Counted from the stretch's first letter, positions 35,519 through 47,753 are shown. The stretch is DNA of 64,000 nucleotides from Arthrobacter sp. DWC3 (GCF_002929375.1 NZ_PJIP01000003.1:207877-271876); one strand, 5' to 3'. Notes: a model not told the origin generated them from the sequence alone. Program-made: numbers and translations.

Positions 35519-36997
35519 ATGGCAATCTTCACCGACCCCATCCGCGAGTACACAGGGTTCGAACCCGGCGACGCCGAATGGCTCCACCTCCTCGTCGGTG
35601 ACTGGCAGATGGTGGCCGACCTCGCCTTCGCCGACCTCGCCCTGTGGTTCCCGCTCGACGGCGGCGGGTACGTCGCGCTGGCCCACGCCCGGCCGTCGAC
35701 GTCGCACACCGTCTTCCACAGCGACTTCGTGGGCGAACGGATCCGCGCGGACCTGCAGCCGCTCGTCGACGTCGCCTGGGAGTCACAGAAGATCGAACGG
35801 TCCGGCGAGACGAACTGGACCACGGAGATGGCGATGCGCGTCGAGGCCGTGCCGATGGTGCGCAACGGCCGCACGCTCGCCGTCGTGACGACGCACATGG
35901 ACCTGTCGAGCTCGAGGATGCCGTCGCGGCTCGAGCTGACCTACCGGCAGTGCGCCTACGACCTCCTGCGGATGGGTACGCTCGGCCTGTGGCCCGACTT
36001 CGCGACGCCCACGGGCTCCCGTCGCGGCGCGCCCCGCGTCGGGGACGGGCTGATCCGGCTCGACGTCGACGGGATCGTGCAGTACGCGAGCCCGAACGGC
36101 GTGTCCGCGTTCCGTCGGCTCGGCGACGTCGAGACCCTCGAGGGCCGTCCGCTCGCGGAGATCACGACGGCGCTGCTGAAGGACCGTCGGATGGTCGACG
36201 AGACCCTGCCCCTGGTGGTGACCGGGCGGATGCCCTGGCGGACCGAGATCGGGTCGCGCGGCGTCAGCCTGTCGCTGCGGGCCATTCCCCTGCGGGACGA
36301 GAAGGAGCGGTTTGGCGCGCTCGTGCTCTGCCGGGACGTCTCCGAACTCCGCCGCCGGGAGATGGAGCTGGTCTCCAAGGACGCGACCATCCGGGAGATC
36401 CACCACCGGGTGAAGAACAACCTCCAGACCGTCGCGGCGCTCCTGCGGATGCAGTCGCGCAGGATGGTCAGCGAGGAGGGGAAGCTCGGCCTCGAGCAGG
36501 CCATGCGCCGCGTGTCCACCATCGCCCTGGTCCACGAGACGCTGTCGCAGGGCCTCGCGCAGAGCGTCGACTTCGACGAGCTCATCTCACGGCAGTTCCG
36601 GCTGTCCGCGGAGGTGGCCTCGCCGTCACAGGCGGTGCGCACGGAGCGGAGCGGCGACTTCGGCGAGCTGCCGAGTGACCTCGCGACCCCGCTGGCCCTC
36701 GTCATCAACGAACTGGTGACGAACGCCGTCGAGCACGGGCTCTCCGGCAGGGCCGGCACGGTGTGGCTCATGGCGAACCGTCGGACCGTGGTGGACGGGG
36801 AGGAGATCCTCCGTGTCACCATCGCCGACGACGGCGTGGGCCTCCCCGCCGGCGGGCATGCGGAGGGGCTCGGACTGCAGATCGTGCGGACCCTCGTCAC
36901 GAGTGAACTCGGCGGGACGATCGAGTGGCGCACGCGGGGTGGGGGCGGGACCTCCGTCACGATCGAGCTTCCACTGCGCCTGAATCAGGGGACCTGA
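35519..36997 (+). CDS. pdtaS: Sensor histidine kinase PdtaS
   Basis: A 492-residue soluble kinase of the HisKA_2/HWE-like class. The N-terminal ~150 residues form a GAF-like domain (His_kinase_N: WLHLLVGDWQMVADLAFADL), then a PAS domain (about 180-275, GLIRLDVDGIVQYASPNGVS). A dimerisation/phosphoacceptor region follows, REIHHRVKNNLQTVAALLR (His 295/296), then an HATPase with N-box LALVINELVTNAVEHG and ADDGVGLP. It lacks membrane segments, as does PdtaS of Mycobacterium, which phosphorylates the RNA-binding antiterminator PdtaR. Synteny with whiB1 (adjacent in mycobacteria too) supports the name. PdtaR itself is not in the window. ATG 35519 follows GAGAGATCCC. Confidence 0.92.
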   Translation: MAIFTDPIREYTGFEPGDAEWLHLLVGDWQMVADLAFADLALWFPLDGGGYVALAHARPSTSHTVFHSDFVGERIRADLQPLVDVAWESQKIERSGETNWTTEMAMRVEAVPMVRNGRTLAVVTTHMDLSSSRMPSRLELTYRQCAYDLLRMGTLGLWPDFATPTGSRRGAPRVGDGLIRLDVDGIVQYASPNGVSAFRRLGDVETLEGRPLAEITTALLKDRRMVDETLPLVVTGRMPWRTEIGSRGVSLSLRAIPLRDEKERFGALVLCRDVSELRRREMELVSKDATIREIHHRVKNNLQTVAALLRMQSRRMVSEEGKLGLEQAMRRVSTIALVHETLSQGLAQSVDFDELISRQFRLSAEVASPSQAVRTERSGDFGELPSDLATPLALVINELVTNAVEHGLSGRAGTVWLMANRRTVVDGEEILRVTIADDGVGLPAGGHAEGLGLQIVRTLVTSELGGTIEWRTRGGGGTSVTIELPLRLNQGT

Positions 36998-37010
36998 CGC
37001 CCGGGCATCC

Positions 37011-37060
37011 ATTGATGACTGCAGATGACTGCAGATGACTGCTGATCACTGCTGATCACT
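37011..37060. repeat. 10-bp tandem repeat, five copies, after pdtaS
   Basis: ATTGATGACT, GCAGATGACT (twice) and GCTGATCACT (twice) stand in line with a strict 10-bp period between the pdtaS stop and the terminator hairpin. The two GCTGATCACT copies contain the palindrome TGATCA. Such arrays usually arise by slippage; the exact helical phasing also suits repeated protein binding. Confidence 0.8.
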
Positions 37061-37067
37061 GCGCCGA

Positions 37068-37102
37068 CGACGAAGGGCCGCCCGATGGGCGGCCCTTCGT
37101 CG
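37068..37102. terminator. Bidirectional terminator between pdtaS and whiB1
   Basis: A perfect 16-bp stem (37068-37083 pairing with 37087-37102) with a GAT triloop, the strongest hairpin of the region. It lies between the convergent pdtaS and whiB1 genes, 43 nt from the whiB1 stop, and can serve both. Confidence 0.9.
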
Positions 37103-37144
37103 GTCCTGCTGTCCGCTCGCCCGGGTGTCGCCACCCGGCATCGA

Positions 37145-37393
37145 TCAGGAGGCGCGGCGTGCCCGTGCCGCCCGGCGCTTCAGCGCCCGGCGCTCGTCCT
37201 CGCTGAGTCCGCCCCATACTCCGGCGTCCTGCCCGGACTCGATGGCCCACTGCAGGCAGGTGTCCTGCACCTGGCAGCGACGGCAGACGCTCTTGGCCTC
37301 CTCGATCTGAAGAAGGGCCGGCCCGGTATTGCCGACCGGGAAGAACAGTTCCGGGTCCTTGTCCAGGCAGGCTGCGCGACTACGCCAATCCAT
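37145..37393 (-). CDS. whiB1: WhiB-family Fe-S transcription factor, WhiB1 type
   Basis: An 82-residue WhiB protein with four cluster-binding cysteines (C9, C37, C40, C46; second and third in SVCRRCQVQDTC), the GVWGG turn and the basic C-terminus ERRALKRRAARARRAS. The N-terminus MDWRSRAACLDKDPELFFP closely follows WhiB1, an essential NO-sensitive [4Fe-4S] regulator that binds sigma-A in mycobacteria. I give the ATG at 37393 (MDWR, as in relatives); a GTG at 37402 is in frame and AAGGAG lies between the two spacings, so three extra residues are possible. A Crp-like site lies 36 bp upstream of the ATG. Confidence 0.95.
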   Translation of the reverse strand: MDWRSRAACLDKDPELFFPVGNTGPALLQIEEAKSVCRRCQVQDTCLQWAIESGQDAGVWGGLSEDERRALKRRAARARRAS

Positions 37394-37428
37394 GGTGATC
37401 ACATTCTCCTTCGGCCTCGCCCCGTATT

Positions 37429-37444
37429 TGTGAAAACATTCACG
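37429..37444 (-). promoter_or_regulatory. Candidate Crp (cAMP receptor protein) site upstream of whiB1
   Basis: TGTGA-AAACAT-TCACG matches 9 of 10 arm positions of the Crp consensus TGTGA-N6-TCACA. It is centred about 44 bp upstream of the whiB1 ATG. The whiB1 gene of Mycobacterium tuberculosis is an established Crp target, so the site is plausible. Whether it activates or represses depends on the unmapped transcription start. Confidence 0.6.
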
Positions 37445-37624
37445 AGCGGGCTCATAGTAAAGGGGGCCGACTCTGGGCCCCCCGGGTATCCACTGCTTTT
37501 AAGGCTGTCACGTTACCAACGGGTAAACAAGGGTTTTACAGGTCCGATTGGCTGGACAGGTGAGGGGTTAGTCACAGCACCTTTCCGGGCCCCATCGGCT
37601 CCGGAACGGCGTCGGGGCGTCGGG

Positions 37625-37630
37625 TAGGGT
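37625..37630 (+). promoter_or_regulatory. -10 element of the membrane-protein gene at 37637, probably leaderless
   Basis: TAGGGT fits TANNNT and ends 6 nt before the GTG start codon, so the transcript would begin at the start codon. No Shine-Dalgarno is visible. Confidence 0.4.
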
Positions 37631-37636
37631 TCGAGG

Positions 37637-38059
37637 GTGGTTCCTGATCCTGCGCCGGCCCCGTCCAGCCGTCCTCCTGCCGTCCTCCTGATCGCCGCGA
37701 TCCTGGTGCTCGAAGCAGTGGCGTTGCTGGTGGTCGCAGCAGGGTTCGTGGTGTCGGCCTTCAGCGCCGACGCGCTCTCGGTGGGCGGATCGGTGTTCAT
37801 GGCGGTCCTCCTCCTCCTGGTCGGGGCGGGTCTGGCGGCCCTGGCGCGGCAGCTCCTCGCGGGCTTCCGCTGGCCGCGGTCGCCCTCGCTCGTCGTCCAG
37901 CTGTTCCTGGTGATCCTGGCGTTCCCCTACTTCTCCACCGGCGCACCCCTCGTCGGCGTGGGTCTTCTCGTCCCGGCGGCGGTCGTCATCGTGACTCTCT
38001 TCTCCAGGCCGGTCGTCGAGTACACCGTCCGGACCACCGGGCCCGACAGGGCGCTGTAG
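37637..38059 (+). CDS. Small polytopic membrane protein
   Basis: A 140-residue protein with a Pro/Ser-rich N-terminus and about four membrane segments (roughly 15-42, 49-70, 84-100 and 103-122), ending FSRPVVEYTVRTTGPDRAL. No known motif. The GTG start fits a leaderless transcript. Its last 133 nt overlap, tail to tail, the end of the FHA-FtsK gene on the other strand. Hydrophobic periodicity and codon pattern support it as real. Confidence 0.7.
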   Translation: MVPDPAPAPSSRPPAVLLIAAILVLEAVALLVVAAGFVVSAFSADALSVGGSVFMAVLLLLVGAGLAALARQLLAGFRWPRSPSLVVQLFLVILAFPYFSTGAPLVGVGLLVPAAVVIVTLFSRPVVEYTVRTTGPDRAL

Positions 38060-41000
38060 GGTCCGGCCGTCCCGCTGGGAGCGCCGCGGTCCGACGGCTC
38101 GTCCGACGCGCGCGCCACCTGCACCTCCACCACACCCGCAGGGTCGCACGCGTACCCGCGGCCCGGGATCATCGGCCCCTCCGGGTCGAGGCGCACGCCG
38201 AAGAGCTCGCCGTCGGCCGCCGTCCTCGGCGCGAGGACGAGCCCCCGGCCTGCCGCGCGGGCGCTCAGGGCGAGCGGCAGGCGCGTCATGAGCGCAGGCC
38301 CGGGGGCGGCGGCCAGCACGGCGCGTGCGCCGCGCGCGACGAACCCCGCCAGCGCCTGCTGCACATCGGTCGGCAACCGGTCGGCGTCGTCGACCAGCAG
38401 GAGGCACCGGCCGGCCGCGTCCGGACCCGAGCTGCCCGCAGTGGCCTCGCGCCAGTAGGCGAGCGCCGCCGCGACGGAGGCATCGATCGGCGGTGCCAGG
38501 ACGTCGCAGGGCGGCACCAGGCGCGCGGCCGACTGCGTCAGCGCCCTCAGGGTGTTCGAGCGGCCCGACCCGGCGTGACCCAGCACCAGGTACGCCTCTC
38601 CCCTGCGCAGGGTGACGGCGAACGGCTGCAGCTCGTCGCCGTGCACTCCCAGGAGGAGGTCCTCCGGGGCCGACCCCGGGATCTCCCGCGTCCTCTCTGC
38701 CCTCGGCCCGGGCAGGACGATGTCCGACAGGGCCACCTCACGGGGCAGAGCATGCACCGGGAACGGTGGCCGTACCGGCGGACGCACCGGTCCCACGGCC
38801 GCGGATCCCGTCAGCAGCTGGCAGGTACCATCACCCCAGCTGCCCGTGACCGGTCCCTGGGCGAACCCTCGTCCCGGGACGGGGTCGACGAGCGGCATCC
38901 TGGGCCACGCCATGGTCGTCTCCTGGTGAGCACCGAGGGGCAGGTGGACGCGGTTCGGCAGCAGGGCGAAGAGCCGGGAGGCAGTCAGCTCCCGGTCCCC
39001 GTCGATCAGGACGGACACTCCGCGCATGGCTCCGTCCCGGACGAGGCCGTGCAGGTCGTCCTCCGCCCTCGCGAAGCGGCCCGTGCGGAACTGGCCGCTC
39101 CACCGTCCCCAGCCCGTGACCACGAGGACGACAGGGGCGGCGTCCTCCTTGTTCCGGGCGGGCAGTCCGGCCAGACGCTCCAGGACACGGCCGGCCCGCT
39201 TCGTCTCGTCGGGCAGGACGTACGCCCCGACATGCGGGTCGGCGGAGCACGCAGCCAGGGTGCCGTCGCCGTCGAGGACGTACAGGTGCACATCCGGGTC
39301 ACTCGCCGGCAGGGCCGCCACCACGGCGGCGAGGGCCTCCGACATCCCGCTGCCGGGCAGCCCGACGAGGGCGAGGTGGGAGTGCCTGCACGGATCCCAC
39401 TGCAGCCGGCGCTGTACCTGGCGGTCGGGAAGGTCGATGACGCCCAGGGGCACCCCGGGAGCACCCGCGGACCGGTCGGCACTGCTGCCCGGCGCATCGG
39501 CCGCCGGGAACGGGGCGCAGGCCGCGGGGGTGAGACGGTGGGGAAGCGCCGGCAGGACGGGGCGGAACGGGCGCGGGGCGGCGTCCCCTCCGGCGGCGGC
39601 CACGAGACCGGCGACAGCGCGTCCGAGCGTCGTCGGACTGGACGGTGCTGCACCACGGGCATCGTCGGCCCTGCCGGTGGCGCCGGTGGTGGATTCCCGG
39701 GTGGGCCCGCCGGGGGGTGCTTCTCCGAGGTGGATCGCGAGATCCTGCCACCCGGGCGCGCCACCCGGCGGGAGGTCCGACGAGGAGGCAACCTGCACGG
39801 CGACGGGCGGTTCGGTCCCGCGGCGCAGGAAGGCCCGGCCCGGGGCATCGACGGGGATGTCCGCGGCGGCCCCACAGCCCAGGACGTCCTGCGACTCCAT
39901 CGCGGTCTGGACCCTGAACAGGATCGACGTCGTGAGGTTCGCCCGCAGATCCGGCGTCACGGCTCCCTGCGCCCTCTGCGTCGCAAGAACCAGGTGCACG
40001 CCCAGCGACCGTCCGAGCGCGGCGATCCTCATCAGGTCCGCGACCGCGGTCGGGACGTCATCGCTCAGCGTCCGGAACTCGTCGATCACCACGACGAGCC
40101 TCGGCGGGCACGCCGACGGGGTGGTCCTCCGCAGCTCGTCGAGACTCTGGGCGCCGTGGTCGGCGCAGAGTCGTTCCCGGCGTCGCAGTTCCGCCCGGAG
40201 CGAGGTCAGCGCCCGCGCCGTCGACTCCGACGACAGGTCCGTCAGAGTCCCCACGCAGTGGGGGAGCGCGGCGAGCGCGCCGAGGCCCGAACCACCCTTG
40301 TAGTCGATGAGGAGCAGGGACAGGTGCCCCGGGGGCTGGTCGAGTGCGAGCCCGAGGACCAGGGTCCGCAGGAATTCCGACTTGCCGGAGCCGGTGGTGC
40401 CGGCGACCAGGAGGTGCGGCCCGTCCCGCACCAGATCGATCGACACGGGCCCGGTGCCGGACGATCCGATGAGGGCTTCGGGACGCTCCGCGTCGGCCGT
40501 CGCCCACCGGGCGGGGACCGACGACGCCAGGGTGTCCGGCCCGAGGGACCCGGACCAGAGGGAGACGGTCGCCGGCAGGGATGTGGCGTCACGTCCCGCG
40601 CCCGGGCGGCGGAGGGCTCCCGCTCCGCGTGTCCGCGAGGCTCGCGCGAGCAGCCGGGCAGTCCGCTCGAAGGCCGGCTCCGAGACCCCGTCGGGGAGGA
40701 CGTGGTACTCCTGCCCGTCGATGCGGGCGCGGGCGCCGTCGGCCGTGATCACCATGCCGGCGGCCGGCAGGGCGGTCCCGATCGTCGTGGGGCCGGCGCC
40801 GTCCGGCAGGAAGCGGATGACGGTGACGTCGGGTCGGCGGGTGATGCCGGGTGACTCCTCCCCGATCTGGAGGACGAGCAGGCCGTACGTCCGCTCGACG
40901 GCGCCCTCCAGTACCCGGGCGTCGTGCGTGAGCAGGACGTTCGGGAGGAACCGTGCGGGCAGGGGGAGGTGCCGGATCGGACCCCAGCACACGACGGGTG

Positions 41001-42168
41001 GCGCACCGAGGAGGGGATGGGCGATCTGTAGCAGCAGGGCGCGCAGGAGGCCCGCGACGGCGGTTGCCTCGCCCGTGACGGTGAACGACGATCCCCGTGC
41101 TTCGTCGGTTCCCGGTGGCGCGTCGGCGCCCGGATGGACGGGCACCACCAGCGGCAGGTCGGCCAGGATCGGCAGGGCGAAGGCCGCGTCCTCGCGGCCG
41201 GCGGCGAGGTTCGCCGGCTGGTCGGCGGTGCCGATCCGCAGCAGGATCGCCGGGGAGGGTGGCGGTGCGCCGGCTGCGGGACGACCGGCGGGACGGGCAC
41301 CGGCGCGCAGGGCATCGAGGGCGGTCTGCCCCGGATCGGGGACCGCCACGATCCGCCGCTCACGGTCCCGGTCCGCTGCGTCCCGGACCGCGTCCGCGAA
41401 GGCGCGGGCGGTCCGCCGGTGGGTGAGCAGGGGGACCATCCCCGTCATGGCCGACAGTGCGCTGAAGGCGAGGAAGAACCACATGCCGGTGGTCACGGCG
41501 AGGACGATGCCGAGGACCAGTGGCAGTACCGCGGTGAGGACCAGGAGGCGGGACGGCCGCTTCGGGGGCCCCGTCCCCACGGGTACGGGGTCGAGCACGT
41601 CCGCGGGAGGGACGTAACCCCAGCCGTCGTCGTCGACCAGCTCCACGCGGCACCGGCTCCCGCCGAGCAGCAGGGCGGCGGACACGGTGATGTGCGCCGT
41701 GCCGATGCGCTCCCCGTCGACGAAGGTGCCGTTCTCCGACGACAGGTCCTCGAGCACGATGGCGTCCCCGCCCACCGTGAGGAGTGCGTGTCGCCGGGAC
41801 AGTGCGGGATCGGAGATCACGATGTCACCGGTCGCGCGCCCGATCGTGTAGCTGCCGCGTGAGAGGGGGATCACCCGGCCGGCGTCCGGACCCGCATGGA
41901 CGACGAGGACGAGCGGAGGGACCTGCGCCTGCACGTCCCGGGTCGGCAGCGCGCCGCAGACGACGACCGCGCCGTCCGTCAGTGGGCCCTCGCCGGCGGT
42001 CATCGCCGTCAGCGGCACGCCGTCGATGGTGAAGGGGCCCCCGTACCCGGCTGCTCCGAGCCGGTCGGCCAGCGCCGCACCCGTGGGCAGCGCGAGCGCG
42101 TCGACGACGATCTCCCGCGCGGGGAAGGCCGACGGGGGAGCGCTTACGAGTGTGACGTGCAGGTCCAC
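37927..42168 (-). CDS. FHA-FtsK/SpoIIIE multi-ATPase membrane protein, EccC-like
   Basis: A 1413-residue protein. An N-terminal ubiquitin-like stretch (1-80) precedes an FHA phosphothreonine-binding domain (about 85-180: GSYTIGRATGDIVISD, SRRHALL, SSENGTFVDGERIG). Two membrane segments (about 208-250) and three FtsK/SpoIIIE ATPase modules follow. Only the first module has a full Walker A, GTTGSGKS (590-597), with Walker B LVVVIDEF near 690; the second reads GLPGSGMS (near 940, Lys to Met) and the third GHAGSGRS (near 1200, Lys to Arg). This layout is that of EccC, the type VII secretion motor, but no EsxA/B, EccB, EccD or MycP is in the window. The last ~60 residues overlap the convergent gene and look non-conserved. 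Confidence 0.9.
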   Translation of the reverse strand: MDLHVTLVSAPPSAFPAREIVVDALALPTGAALADRLGAAGYGGPFTIDGVPLTAMTAGEGPLTDGAVVVCGALPTRDVQAQVPPLVLVVHAGPDAGRVIPLSRGSYTIGRATGDIVISDPALSRRHALLTVGGDAIVLEDLSSENGTFVDGERIGTAHITVSAALLLGGSRCRVELVDDDGWGYVPPADVLDPVPVGTGPPKRPSRLLVLTAVLPLVLGIVLAVTTGMWFFLAFSALSAMTGMVPLLTHRRTARAFADAVRDAADRDRERRIVAVPDPGQTALDALRAGARPAGRPAAGAPPPSPAILLRIGTADQPANLAAGREDAAFALPILADLPLVVPVHPGADAPPGTDEARGSSFTVTGEATAVAGLLRALLLQIAHPLLGAPPVVCWGPIRHLPLPARFLPNVLLTHDARVLEGAVERTYGLLVLQIGEESPGITRRPDVTVIRFLPDGAGPTTIGTALPAAGMVITADGARARIDGQEYHVLPDGVSEPAFERTARLLARASRTRGAGALRRPGAGRDATSLPATVSLWSGSLGPDTLASSVPARWATADAERPEALIGSSGTGPVSIDLVRDGPHLLVAGTTGSGKSEFLRTLVLGLALDQPPGHLSLLLIDYKGGSGLGALAALPHCVGTLTDLSSESTARALTSLRAELRRRERLCADHGAQSLDELRRTTPSACPPRLVVVIDEFRTLSDDVPTAVADLMRIAALGRSLGVHLVLATQRAQGAVTPDLRANLTTSILFRVQTAMESQDVLGCGAAADIPVDAPGRAFLRRGTEPPVAVQVASSSDLPPGGAPGWQDLAIHLGEAPPGGPTRESTTGATGRADDARGAAPSSPTTLGRAVAGLVAAAGGDAAPRPFRPVLPALPHRLTPAACAPFPAADAPGSSADRSAGAPGVPLGVIDLPDRQVQRRLQWDPCRHSHLALVGLPGSGMSEALAAVVAALPASDPDVHLYVLDGDGTLAACSADPHVGAYVLPDETKRAGRVLERLAGLPARNKEDAAPVVLVVTGWGRWSGQFRTGRFARAEDDLHGLVRDGAMRGVSVLIDGDRELTASRLFALLPNRVHLPLGAHQETTMAWPRMPLVDPVPGRGFAQGPVTGSWGDGTCQLLTGSAAVGPVRPPVRPPFPVHALPREVALSDIVLPGPRAERTREIPGSAPEDLLLGVHGDELQPFAVTLRRGEAYLVLGHAGSGRSNTLRALTQSAARLVPPCDVLAPPIDASVAAALAYWREATAGSSGPDAAGRCLLLVDDADRLPTDVQQALAGFVARGARAVLAAAPGPALMTRLPLALSARAAGRGLVLAPRTAADGELFGVRLDPEGPMIPGRGYACDPAGVVEVQVARASDEPSDRGAPSGTAGPYSALSGPVVRTVYSTTGLEKRVTMTTAAGTRRPTPTRGAPVEK

Positions 42169-42294
42169 GGGGGCCTCCTGAAGTGACTGCCTTCGAGGCT
42201 AGAACGGCACCGGTCCGGCGGGGCGGGAGACTTCCGCGATGTGGACAGGTGTCCCCGCTACACTTGATCATCGTGTCTACCCCGGAAGCCCTCC

Positions 42295-44355
42295 ATGCCC
42301 GTCGCTGAAGCGAGTCGTTCCGCGGCTCCCCGCGCTGCGGCCGCCCGGGCCGGACGGGGCTTCCGCCCGGAGGTCCAGGGCCTCCGGGCGCTCGCCGTGC
42401 TGATGGTGGTCTCCTATCACGTCTGGTTCGGTCGGGTGTCCGGCGGCGTCGACGTCTTCCTGCTGATCTCGGCCTTCCTGCTGGCGCTGTCGTTCCTGCG
42501 TAAGGTGGAATCGGGCCGGCCGCTCGATCTCGTGCAGCACTGGCTGCACCAGTTCAAGCGGCTGCTGCCGGCCGTCGTCGTGGTGATCCTCGTGACGCTG
42601 GCGGCCAGCTACCTGATGATCCCGAGGTCGCGGTGGCACGACATCATCGAGCAGTCCTGGGCGTCCCTGTTCTACGTGCAGAACTGGGTACTCGCATCGA
42701 ACGCCGTGGACTACTACGCGGACGACCACAGCCTCGCCAGTCCTCTCCAGCACTTCTGGTCCCTCTCCGTGCAGGGCCAGGTGTTCATCCTCTGGCCACT
42801 GTTGTTCCTCGCCAGTTCGGTCCTGGCGCGCCGCTACCGGCTGAAGTTCCGGGGTGTCGTACTCGTCGCCTTCGGGGCGCTGTTCGCCTGCTCCCTGGGG
42901 TTCTCGATATGGGAGACCTCAACCCATCAGGCATACGCCTACTTCGACACCCGCGCGCGACTGTGGGAATTCGCCTTCGGGACGCTGCTGGCACTCGCGC
43001 TGCCGTTCGTGCGCCTGCCGCGCTTCCTGCGCATCCTGGCCGGCTGGGTCGGCGTGATCGCGATGCTCGGCGGAGGCTTCCTCCTGGACGTGGAGGGCCA
43101 GTTCCCCGGCTACGTGGCGCTCTGGCCGCTGGTGGCCGCCGCACTCGTGATCATCGCCGGACGGACCGGCAGCCGTCTCGCGGCGGACCGGTTCCTGTCC
43201 TCGGGACCGCTCGTCCGGATGGGTGACCTGTCCTACGCGCTGTACCTGTGGCACTGGCCCGTGCTCGTGCTGGCGCTCGTCTGGCGGGACCGGCCGACGC
43301 CCGGAGTGTTCGGCGGTCTCCTGGTCATCGCGGTGTCGCTCGTCCTGGCCTATCTCACGATGCGCTTCGTCGAGCAGCCGCTGCGGGCGCTCACCTGGGC
43401 GGACCGACGGCGCCGGCGTGCTGCGCTCGTCCTGCTCGCGTGTGTGGGACTTGTCGTCGTGCCGTTGTCGGCCTGGCAGCACGACCTGCGGGTCCAGGCG
43501 GACCGACTTGCCGCGGGTGCCGATCTGAACAGCCCGGGTGCGAGGATCTTCCAGCCGGGGTACGAGGATCGGAGCGATCCGGACGCCCCGCTCAATCCGG
43601 CGGCCGATCTCGCGGCCCAGGACTACGTGAGCGTGCTGACGCCCTGCGAAGGCCGCTTCGTCACGGATGCGCCCGCACTGCAGGGCATCGCATGCGCGGT
43701 GATCGTCGACCAGGAGCGCCCCGAGCGAACCATCGTGGCGGTGGGGAACAGTCACGTCCAGCAATGGCTGGCGGCGATGAAGCCTCTCGCCGAGCAGAAC
43801 AACTGGGCGCTGGTCGCTCTGATCAAGGGCGGGTGTCAGTTCGTGGCACCGAGCGACGAGGTGGCTCCGGACTGCGTCGAGCGCAACGCGCAGGCGTTCG
43901 ACTACATCTCCGGACTGCGTCCCGACGTCGTCTTCACCACCGGGACCTACTCGATCGTGGACCCGCCCCATGAACTGCTGCCGGGCGGCTTCTCCGAGAC
44001 GGTCGCGGATCTCGCCCGCGAGGACATCCCGGTCGTGGCAGTCCGGGACAATCCCCGCTTCCCCCGCGACATGATGGAGTGTGTGGAGGAGCACGGACGG
44101 GATGCGCCCGACTGCAACCCGCCGGTCGACGAGAGCCTCGACACGAGCGCGGTCTCCCCGATCGAGCGGATGGCGGAGCTCGCCCCCGGTGTGGCGACGA
44201 TGGATCTGAACGACTACATCTGCTTCGCAGGAGTGTGCCCGGCCGTCATCGGCAATACTCGCGTGTATCTGGATGACAACCACCTCACTGCTTCCTTCGC
44301 GAGAACCCTCAGCTCGTTCTTCTACGACCAGTTCATGGACGTCACAGGCTGGTAG
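42295..44355 (+). CDS. Membrane O-acyltransferase with SGNH domain
   Basis: A 686-residue OafA/YrhL-type protein that transfers acyl (usually acetyl) groups from the cytoplasm to surface glycans. The N-terminal Acyl_transf_3 domain (about 20-370, ~10 membrane segments) starts FRPEVQGLRALAVLMVVSYH and has GGVDVFLLISAFLL and LYLWHWPVLVLAL. An extracytoplasmic SGNH esterase-like domain follows (about 440-686), with its nucleophile in VGNSHVQQW (S486) and the catalytic D/H in DDNHLT (D660, H663). It opens the polysaccharide locus, 205 bp before glf, and is divergent from the FHA-FtsK gene. A likely target is the glycan made by the downstream genes. Confidence 0.93.
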   Translation: MPVAEASRSAAPRAAAARAGRGFRPEVQGLRALAVLMVVSYHVWFGRVSGGVDVFLLISAFLLALSFLRKVESGRPLDLVQHWLHQFKRLLPAVVVVILVTLAASYLMIPRSRWHDIIEQSWASLFYVQNWVLASNAVDYYADDHSLASPLQHFWSLSVQGQVFILWPLLFLASSVLARRYRLKFRGVVLVAFGALFACSLGFSIWETSTHQAYAYFDTRARLWEFAFGTLLALALPFVRLPRFLRILAGWVGVIAMLGGGFLLDVEGQFPGYVALWPLVAAALVIIAGRTGSRLAADRFLSSGPLVRMGDLSYALYLWHWPVLVLALVWRDRPTPGVFGGLLVIAVSLVLAYLTMRFVEQPLRALTWADRRRRRAALVLLACVGLVVVPLSAWQHDLRVQADRLAAGADLNSPGARIFQPGYEDRSDPDAPLNPAADLAAQDYVSVLTPCEGRFVTDAPALQGIACAVIVDQERPERTIVAVGNSHVQQWLAAMKPLAEQNNWALVALIKGGCQFVAPSDEVAPDCVERNAQAFDYISGLRPDVVFTTGTYSIVDPPHELLPGGFSETVADLAREDIPVVAVRDNPRFPRDMMECVEEHGRDAPDCNPPVDESLDTSAVSPIERMAELAPGVATMDLNDYICFAGVCPAVIGNTRVYLDDNHLTASFARTLSSFFYDQFMDVTGW

Positions 44356-44529
44356 TGCCCATCCTCACGGTCGGGCGCTGCATCGTTCCGTCACGCCGTA
44401 CGGGGTTCGAGGTGCACGGGATGACGCCGAGGACGCCGTCGAACGGCGGCCGCGGCGCTCGCCCGCAGACGGGGACGGCGTGCCGGTCGGTCGCCGCAGT
44501 TCGGGAAGCGCAGCCGTCCTGCGGCATAA

Positions 44530-47753
<3,224 letters not shown>

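Larger units (their letters stand above)
37394..37636. other. Divergent regulatory region of whiB1 and a membrane protein gene
   Basis: This 243-bp non-coding region separates whiB1 (minus) from the gene at 37637 (plus). Besides the Crp-like palindrome, it contains TTTACTATG on the minus strand (a TACTAT -10-like hexamer near 37457-37463). It also holds a second imperfect dyad GTAAAC-AAGG-GTTTTAC at 37523-37539. No small gene is apparent. Confidence 0.5.

Noticed and set aside
30559-35898. A 1779-codon open frame on the minus strand, antisense to the glutamate dehydrogenase
   Set aside because: Its composition (Val/Arg/Asp/Glu/His-rich, no domains) is the typical antisense image of a high-GC gene; the plus-strand protein has full family motifs.
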